NCBI GenBank assembly: GCA_910578755.1
Contig: CAJTSZ010000022.1
Coordinates: 13,263 to 21,698 of the forward strand
Source: an uncultured Oscillospiraceae bacterium
Lineage (GTDB): Bacteria > Bacillota > Clostridia > Oscillospirales > Ruminococcaceae
Reading direction: 5' to 3'
Length of the DNA: 8,436 nucleotides
This document shows positions 4,417 to 8,436 of this stretch, piece by piece (within the stretch, counting starts at the first letter, position 1; the number at the start of each line of letters is the position of its first letter). The notes beneath the pieces were generated by a model, which had not been told where the DNA came from, did not search any database, and was given only the letters and a program-made list of their open reading frames with translations. A program made the position numbers and the translations under genes.

Positions 4417-5742
4417 ATGTCAAAAAGACCCATTGTAGCAGTGGTGGGCCGGCCAAATGTAGGAAAATCTACCTTGTTTAATAAGCTCATAGGCCAAAGG
4501 CTTTCCATTGTGGAGGATACCCCCGGCGTTACCCGGGACCGTATTTATGCGCCCTGCGAATGGCGCAGCAAAGAAATTATGCTGGTAGATACCGGCGGTA
4601 TTGAGCCCTATTCCGACGATATTATCCTGGCCCAAATGCGCCGCCAGGCCCAGTTGGCTATTGATAGCGCCGAAGCCATTATTTTGGTTGTAGATATGCG
4701 CACAGGCATTGCCGCAACCGATGAAGAGGTTGCCGCTATGCTGCAAAAAAGCGGAAAGCCGGTGGTGCTCTGCGTCAATAAATGCGATGTCATTGGCGAC
4801 CTTCCCGCGGAGTTTTACGAATTTTACAACCTGGGCATAGGCGACCCCATTGCAGTTTCCTCCGTCCATGGCCACGGCACCGGCGACCTACTGGACGCCG
4901 TGTACGAGCACCTGAATTTTGGTGAGGAGGACAATGCCGAGGACGGTGCCATTAAGGTGGCCATTGTGGGCCGGCCCAATGCGGGCAAATCTTCCCTGGT
5001 AAACCAAATTGCCGGGGAGGAAAAGGTTATTGTTTCCAATATTGCCGGTACCACCCGGGATGCTACCGATACCCTGGTGGAAAACCAGTTTGGAAAGTAT
5101 ATATTTATTGATACTGCCGGCATACGCAGAAAAAGCAAGGTGGACGAGGCCATTGAAAAGTACAGCGTGCTGCGGGCCTATATGGCGGTGGAACGCTGCG
5201 ACGTGTGCGTTATTATGATAGATGCCCTGGAAGGCTTTTCCGAGCAGGACTCTAAAATAGCTGGCTATGCCCACGAGCAGGGCAAGGCCTGCGTTATTGC
5301 CATTAACAAGTGGGATGCGGTGGAAAACAAAACGGATAAAACAATGAACGAATATTTAAAGGGCCTGGAACAGGATTTTTCCTTTATGTCCTACGCCCCC
5401 ATTTTGTTTATTTCCGCAAAAACAGGCCAGCGTATCTCCAAGCTGTACGAAACAATTAACGATGTGTACCAGCAAAACGGCCGCCGCATTACCACCGGTA
5501 TGCTTAATGAAATGCTGGCCTATGCCACGGCCCGGGTACAGCCCCCGTCCGATAAGGGCAAACGGCTGAAAATTTATTACATGACCCAGGTTTCCACACG
5601 CCCGCCAACCTTTGCCAGCTTTGTAAACAAGGCAGATTTGTACCATTTTTCCTACCAGCGCTATTTGGAAAACCAAATCCGGGAAACCTTTGGCCTTGCC
5701 AATACCCCCATCCGTATGCTCACCCGGGAAAAAGGGAAATAG
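4417..5742 (+). CDS. der: Ribosome biogenesis GTPase Der (EngA)
   Basis: Der is an essential GTPase with two consecutive G domains and a KH-like C-terminal domain that acts in 50S subunit maturation. The first G domain has GRPNVGKS (11-18), DTGG (58-61) and NKCD (121-124). The second has GRPNAGKS (185-192), DTAG (232-235) and NKWD (297-300). The C-terminal domain (about 355-441) contains KRLKIYYMTQVSTRPPTF and the family ending SYQRYLENQIRETFGL followed by TPIR. At 441 residues it is full length with all nucleotide-binding motifs intact. The ATG at 4417 is preceded by AAGGAGG (4402-4408). It follows the DUF512 gene closely. A weak hairpin (AAGC/GCTT, 5747-5758) with TTTT follows the stop, and repeat copy C lies just downstream. 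Confidence 0.97.
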   Translation: MSKRPIVAVVGRPNVGKSTLFNKLIGQRLSIVEDTPGVTRDRIYAPCEWRSKEIMLVDTGGIEPYSDDIILAQMRRQAQLAIDSAEAIILVVDMRTGIAATDEEVAAMLQKSGKPVVLCVNKCDVIGDLPAEFYEFYNLGIGDPIAVSSVHGHGTGDLLDAVYEHLNFGEEDNAEDGAIKVAIVGRPNAGKSSLVNQIAGEEKVIVSNIAGTTRDATDTLVENQFGKYIFIDTAGIRRKSKVDEAIEKYSVLRAYMAVERCDVCVIMIDALEGFSEQDSKIAGYAHEQGKACVIAINKWDAVENKTDKTMNEYLKGLEQDFSFMSYAPILFISAKTGQRISKLYETINDVYQQNGRRITTGMLNEMLAYATARVQPPSDKGKRLKIYYMTQVSTRPPTFASFVNKADLYHFSYQRYLENQIRETFGLANTPIRMLTREKGK

Positions 5743-5761
5743 TCGCAAGCCCTGGCTTTTT

Positions 5762-5794
5762 GTGAGCCTACCCAGCCCACATCCGGCCTTTTTG
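5762..5794 (+). repeat. Intergenic repeat, copy C
   Basis: GTGAGCCT (5762-5769) matches GTGGGCCT of copy B with one change. GCCCACATCCGGCC (5775-5788) differs from copy B (1264-1277) by one base. GGCCTTTTTG (5785-5794) is the exact reverse complement of the first ten bases of the window (copy A). Like copy B, it begins a few tens of bases after a stop codon. Confidence 0.5.
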
Positions 5795-5849
5795 GGGCTT
5801 TCAGCCCCAAATGTTACAGCAAAGGGAAACCTTTGCTGTAACATTTGGG
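5792..5849 (+). repeat. Perfect 20-bp hairpin with GAAA loop, plus overlapping alternative hairpin
   Basis: The arm at 5806-5825 is exactly complementary to 5830-5849, a 20-bp stem capped by GAAA (5826-5829), a GNRA-type tetraloop. An alternative 7-bp hairpin, TTGGGGC (5792-5798) with GCCCCAA (5804-5810) and a TTTCA loop, shares five bases with the long stem. A third hairpin follows: GGGG (5855-5858) with CCCC (5867-5870), extended across one mismatch by TTTT/AAAA. The sequence after the 20-bp stem is GTTTTAGGGGG, a short T-run, so termination after der is possible but not clear-cut. Confidence 0.65.
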
Positions 5850-5881
5850 TTTTAGGGGGTTTTACTCCCCAAAAAAGCCCC

Positions 5882-5913
5882 TTGAATTTTTGTGAAACAA
5901 GTGTTACTATAAT
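5882..5913 (+). promoter_or_regulatory. Possible promoter of plsY
   Basis: A perfect -10 box TATAAT (5908-5913) lies 51 bp before the plsY start. The best -35 candidate, TTGAAT (5882-5887), is 20 bp away, wider than usual, and the region at optimal spacing (AATTTT) is poor. The promoter is plausible because the long hairpins upstream would hinder read-through from der. Confidence 0.4.
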
Positions 5914-5964
5914 GGGGCAACATTGTAACATAACATATTACTGGCTGTGCAAAGGAGCTTGCCT

Positions 5965-6660
5965 ATGAATACTACCGAAATTATGGCTATATTGTTAACG
6001 GCTGTGTTGTCCTACCTGCTGGGCAGCATCAGCTTTGCGGTCATTGTAAGCCGCCTGCTTGCCCATGACGATGTCCGCAAATACGGCAGCCACAATGCCG
6101 GCATGACCAACGTCCTGCGGGTTTACGGAAAGGGGCCGGCAGCCCTCACCCTGGTAGGGGACTTTGGCAAAGGCGTGGCAGCGGTTTTTTTGGGTCGTCT
6201 GCTGTTTCAGGCCATGGGGGTCACCCTTTTTGACGCTGGTTACCTGGCGGGCCTGTGTGTCCTGCTGGGCCATTTGTTCCCAGTGTTTTTCGGCTTTAAA
6301 GGCGGCAAAGGCGTACTTACCTCTATGGGCATCACCTTGGCGGTGAACCCCGTAGTCCTGCTTATTTTGCTGGTAATTTTGCTCCCGGTGCTGTTTGTGG
6401 TTAAAATTGTTTCCCTCATTGCCATTACAGGGGCCCTGCTTTACCCAATTATTACTTATATGGTGCAGGAATTCCGCCACCAGCCCCCCCTGTTTGATAC
6501 AGTCTTTGCCCTTGTCTTTTCCGTCATTGTCATTTATATGCACAGGGAAAATATCAAACGGCTGCTCAATGGCACAGAAAAGCGCATCGGCCAAAAGACG
6601 CAAGGGGAAGAACAAGGGCACCAGCAGCAAACCGCCTCAAAAGGCGAAGGAGCTGATTAA
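5965..6660 (+). CDS. plsY: Acyl-phosphate:glycerol-3-phosphate acyltransferase PlsY
   Basis: This membrane enzyme transfers the acyl group of acyl-phosphate (made by PlsX, not in this window) to sn-glycerol-3-phosphate, giving lysophosphatidate. The 231-residue product shows hydrophobic segments near 5-25, 55-75, 85-105, 122-145, 150-165 and 175-190. The three conserved PlsY motifs are visible: GSHNAGMTNVLR (41-52), GHLFPVFFGFKGGKG (102-116) and HRENIKRLLNGTE (193-205). The second residue after GS is usually G; here it is H43. The last ~25 residues are a hydrophilic Gln/Glu/Gly-rich tail, longer than usual for this ~200-residue family. ATG 5965 follows AAAGGAG (5951-5957); a GTG at 5947 would overlap that site. 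The product of gpsA downstream is its substrate. Confidence 0.95.
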   Translation: MNTTEIMAILLTAVLSYLLGSISFAVIVSRLLAHDDVRKYGSHNAGMTNVLRVYGKGPAALTLVGDFGKGVAAVFLGRLLFQAMGVTLFDAGYLAGLCVLLGHLFPVFFGFKGGKGVLTSMGITLAVNPVVLLILLVILLPVLFVVKIVSLIAITGALLYPIITYMVQEFRHQPPLFDTVFALVFSVIVIYMHRENIKRLLNGTEKRIGQKTQGEEQGHQQQTASKGEGAD

Positions 6661-6710
6661 AAAATAGTGTAGCGAAGCAAAACTATTTTTTCTTGTGAAA
6701 TAATAAAAAG
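6659..6710 (+). repeat. A/T-rich hairpin repeat, copy 1 (terminator-like)
   Basis: AAAAAATAGT (6659-6668) pairs with ACTATTTTTT (6682-6691) around a 13-nt loop, starting in the plsY stop codon. A second imperfect stem, TTTTTTCTTGT with ATAATAAAAA (6686-6709), reuses the T-run. The first 33 nt are 29/33 identical to 8363-8395, with identical stems. The A-rich stem and T-run could terminate plsY transcription, but the stem has little G+C. Confidence 0.6.
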
Positions 6711-6716
6711 TATACT

Positions 6717-6756
6717 CCCTCCGGCTGTTGGGGAAACCGCGGCGGAGGGCTTTTTT
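6717..6756 (+). terminator. Intrinsic terminator between plsY and gpsA
   Basis: CCCTCCG (6717-6723) pairs with CGGAGGG (6743-6749). A further short pairing lies inside the loop, and CTTTTTT (6750-6756) follows. It lies 30 nt before the gpsA start codon. It would separate gpsA from plsY or act as an attenuator in front of gpsA. A TATACT sequence (6711-6716) just upstream could be a -10 box for gpsA, but no convincing -35 box goes with it. Confidence 0.72.
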
Positions 6757-6786
6757 GCAAAAATTACCCAGTAGGAGGAAAAAACA

Positions 6787-7818
6787 ATGGCGAATATTAC
6801 GGTGTTGGGCGCGGGAACCTTTGGCACGGCCCTTGCTATTATGAGTGAAAAGTGCGGCAACCAGGTCAACTTGTGGTCCTATTCCATGGAAGAGGCAGAA
6901 TCCCTCAACCACTCCCGCAGGCAGAAAAACCTGCCCGGGGTAGAAATCCCCCAAAGCATTTGCATTACAGGAGATATTGCCTGCGCCTCCCAAAGCAATT
7001 TAGTTATTTTGGCCGTGCCTTCCTTTGCAGTACGGGAAACCTGCCGCCGCCTTCAGCCGGTATTGGGGCCTGGGGCAATTTTGGCCTGCGTAGCAAAAGG
7101 GCTGGAAAGCAGTACTTGCCTGGATTTTTCCCAGGTTATGCAGCAGGAACTGCCAGAAAACGAAAACGTCATCCTTTCCGGCCCTTCCCACGCGGAGGAG
7201 GTGGCCAAAGGGTACCCCACCACGGTGGTGGCCGCTTCACAAAGCAGAAGGGCCGCGGAGTTTGTCCAGGAAACCCTGATGAACCCAACCCTGCGTATTT
7301 ATGTCAACGATGACGTTGTTGGCGTGGAATTGGGCGGCGCCCTAAAAAATATTATCGCCCTTTCCGCGGGCATTTGCGACGGTTTGGGCCTTGGCGATAA
7401 CCCCAAAGCGGCCCTAATGACCCGGGGAATTACGGAAATTGCCCGCCTGGGCGTGGCCATGGGCGGCCGGCAGGAAACCTTTGCAGGTTTGGCCGGCATT
7501 GGGGATTTAATTGTCACCTGCACCAGTATGCACTCCCGTAACCGCCGCTTTGGCATTTTAGTGGGCCAGGGCGTTCCTGCGCAAAAAGCCCTGGAGCAGG
7601 TTGGCATGGTGGTGGAAGGGTATTCCTGCTGTAAAACTGCCTATTTGCTTGCAAGGGAAAAGCAGGTGGAAATGCCCATTATCACCCAGGCTTACGAAAT
7701 ACTGTACCAGGGCAAGGACCCGCGGGCAGCCTTGCAGGACTTAATGGTGCGGCCAAAGCGCCATGAATCGGAAGAAATATGGCTGCAGGAAACAGCCCGC
7801 CAGCAGGAAACCTGCTAA
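6787..7818 (+). CDS. gpsA: Glycerol-3-phosphate dehydrogenase [NAD(P)+]
   Basis: GpsA reduces dihydroxyacetone phosphate to sn-glycerol-3-phosphate in the cytosol, supplying the backbone for phospholipids and for the PlsY reaction encoded just upstream. The 343-residue product has the Rossmann motif GAGTFG (8-13), AKGLESST (103-110) with conserved K104, GPSHAEEV (132-139), the catalytic lysine K187 in GGALKNI, the segment DGLGLGDNPKAALMTRG (198-214), GLAGIGDLIVTC (234-245) with D240, and HSRNRRFG (249-256). Length and motifs are complete. ATG 6787 follows TAGGAGG (6772-6778). The upstream terminator argues for separate or attenuated expression. In many clostridia and bacilli a der-gpsA neighbourhood also carries spoIVA, which is not within this window. 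Confidence 0.97.
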   Translation: MANITVLGAGTFGTALAIMSEKCGNQVNLWSYSMEEAESLNHSRRQKNLPGVEIPQSICITGDIACASQSNLVILAVPSFAVRETCRRLQPVLGPGAILACVAKGLESSTCLDFSQVMQQELPENENVILSGPSHAEEVAKGYPTTVVAASQSRRAAEFVQETLMNPTLRIYVNDDVVGVELGGALKNIIALSAGICDGLGLGDNPKAALMTRGITEIARLGVAMGGRQETFAGLAGIGDLIVTCTSMHSRNRRFGILVGQGVPAQKALEQVGMVVEGYSCCKTAYLLAREKQVEMPIITQAYEILYQGKDPRAALQDLMVRPKRHESEEIWLQETARQQETC

Positions 7819-7819
7819 C

Positions 7820-7837
7820 AAAGGGCAGCACCTTTTT
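7820..7837 (+). terminator. Weak terminator-like hairpin after gpsA
   Basis: AAAGG (7820-7824) pairs with CCTTT (7831-7835) around a GCAGCA loop, and the T-run extends to 7838. It starts two bases after the gpsA stop. The stem is only 5 bp, so efficiency is doubtful. Confidence 0.3.
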
Positions 7838-7856
7838 TCCTTGGGGACATATAATA
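7830..7856 (+). promoter_or_regulatory. Possible sporulation-type promoter of the cysteine-rich gene
   Basis: CATATAATA (7848-7856) fits the sigma-K -10 pattern CATAnnnTA known from Bacillus. AC (7830-7831, in CACC) lies 16 bp upstream, matching the sigma-K -35 pattern. The same bases contain TATAAT (7850-7855), a perfect sigma-A -10 box, but no TTGACA-like box is present at 16-18 bp. These short motifs occur by chance in A/T-rich DNA, so the sigma-K reading is tentative. Confidence 0.3.
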
Positions 7857-7920
7857 GGTTAGAGGAGGATATTCTCCCCTACTAAAAATTCGGAATTGCT
7901 CCGGAGGAAAGAAAGGTGTT

Positions 7921-8199
7921 ATGGTGTCTATGAATATATACCGTTCACAGTGTACGCCATGCAGCCAAAACAATGCTGGCTGGGATGCTTCAACCATGGG
8001 GGCATGGGGCAGTAACTGCAGCTGCTGGCCATGGTGCGGCACATCCCCTCATACCCCGTTCCCTTATGGTAATTGCTTCCGCCCAGGCGTTGCAGTAGCC
8101 AATTTGGACCCAGCTACGGCAACTACCCAGCAAATTGCAACGGCCTTTAACGAGCTGTTGGCTTCGCTGCGGGGCGCAGGGTTAATTGACAGGGCATAA
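7921..8199 (+). CDS. Small cysteine- and tryptophan-rich protein of unknown function
   Basis: I do not recognise this gene. The 92-residue product has a first half rich in Cys, Trp, Gly, Asn and Ser: cysteines at 11, 14 (CTPC), 33, 35, 39 and 52 and tryptophans at 21, 29, 36 and 38. After the Pro/Gly hinge near 55 comes an Ala/Thr-rich C-terminal segment ending TQQIATAFNELLASLRGAGL, an amphipathic helix. It resembles helical tails seen at the ends of some phage and small Firmicutes proteins. There is no signal peptide or membrane segment. The start may be ATG 7921 or 7930: GGAGGAAA (7903-7910) and AAAGGTG (7912-7918) precede both. It stands alone, with a terminator 19 nt after the stop. Six cysteines suggest disulfide cross-links or metal binding. 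A spore-coat-type role is possible but unproven. Confidence 0.72.
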   Translation: MVSMNIYRSQCTPCSQNNAGWDASTMGAWGSNCSCWPWCGTSPHTPFPYGNCFRPGVAVANLDPATATTQQIATAFNELLASLRGAGLIDRA

Positions 8200-8217
8200 T
8201 GGCACAAGGCTAAGGGG

Positions 8218-8249
8218 AAAGGCTGCTTCTTTGTGAAGCGGCCTTTTTT
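8218..8249 (+). terminator. Strong intrinsic terminator after the cysteine-rich gene
   Basis: AAAGGCTGCTTC (8218-8229) pairs with GAAGCGGCCTTT (8235-8246), a 12-bp stem with one G-U pair and a TTTGT loop. Six T residues (8244-8249) follow. Its position supports the reading that 7921-8199 is a real, separately transcribed gene. Confidence 0.88.
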
Positions 8250-8254
8250 CTTGT

Positions 8255-8283
8255 AAAAAGGAACCTTCCCAGGGCCCCTTTTT
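8255..8283. repeat. Hairpin AAAAAGG/CCTTTTT
   Basis: AAAAAGG (8255-8261) pairs with CCTTTTT (8277-8283), and CC/GG can pair inside the loop. It is nearly symmetric in A and T runs, so it could terminate transcripts arriving from either side, including a possible gene beyond the window on the minus strand. Confidence 0.4.
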
Positions 8284-8316
8284 AAAGGCTTTTGGGCCTA
8301 AGTAAATATTCCCGAA

Positions 8317-8436
8317 AACAGCCCGTATCCGCCAGCACATCAATTTTTTATTGTGAAACAATAAAAAATAGTGGAGAGAAACGAAACTATTTTTTTGTGC
8401 AACGGGCAGGAAGGGCGAATAGCCCGCATCTGCCAG
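8317..8436. repeat. A/T-rich hairpin element (copy 2) bounded by a 19-bp direct repeat; truncated by window end
   Basis: AACAGCCCGTATCCGCCAG (8317-8335) recurs at 8418-8436 with three changes, all C/T, 101 bp apart. Between them are nested stems GCCCGT/ACGGGC (8321-8326/8402-8407) and GCACA/TGTGC (8335-8339/8396-8400). They enclose two overlapping hairpins: TTTTTTATTGT/ACAATAAAAAA (8344-8354/8358-8368) and AAAAAATAGT/ACTATTTTTT (8363-8372/8386-8395). The two hairpins share the A-run 8363-8368 and so compete for it. The last hairpin matches 6659-6691 after plsY. No gene is visible from 8200 to the end. Confidence 0.55.

Noticed and set aside
1..8436. CRISPR array, insertion sequence, transposase or prophage genes
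   Set aside because: No regularly spaced identical repeats, no transposase, integrase or phage structural gene was seen. The C-terminal helix of the 7921-8199 product alone is not enough to call phage origin.

Overview
The window looks like a piece of a mid-GC, low-redundancy chromosome from a gut-type clostridium (Oscillospiraceae/Ruminococcaceae-like). This rests on Gram-positive style ribosome binding sites (AAAGGAGG and variants), the two-domain GTPase Der, acyl-phosphate-dependent PlsY, a DUF512 radical-SAM/PDZ protein typical of Clostridia, and the gene order DUF512 - der - plsY - gpsA. No sequence search was possible, so the taxonomic placement is an inference. All seven clearly recognised genes are on the + strand.

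Layout. Positions 1-282 hold a repeat-like stretch, a palindromic operator-like site, a good promoter and a strong 5' hairpin leading into ddh (meso-diaminopimelate dehydrogenase, 283-1182), which ends in a terminator. Positions 1183-2035 carry no credible gene. They are packed with about fifteen inverted repeats, including a 28-bp perfect palindrome, a possible ~270-nt nested RNA domain (1404-1673) and a hairpin present twice with compensatory base changes. A consensus promoter (TTGACA-17-TATAAT, 2036-2064) and a ~150-nt folded leader then drive the DUF177/YceD gene and rpmF (ribosomal protein L32), closed by a terminator. Next come the DUF512 gene and der, 57 bp apart and probably co-transcribed. 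A 222-bp gap follows with a perfect 20-bp hairpin, then plsY, two successive terminator-like hairpins, gpsA, a small cysteine- and tryptophan-rich unknown gene with a strong terminator, and finally an A/T-rich hairpin element and a direct repeat cut off by the window end.

How the genes fit together. ddh supplies meso-DAP for peptidoglycan and lysine. YceD/L32 and Der serve the large ribosomal subunit. GpsA makes sn-glycerol-3-phosphate and PlsY acylates it, the first two steps of phospholipid synthesis. The protein-coding part is ordinary core genome. The unusual content is in the spacers: at least three families of intergenic inverted repeats, some placed just after stop codons, and the orphan cysteine-rich gene at 7921-8199, whose upstream region matches a sporulation (sigma-K-like) promoter pattern.
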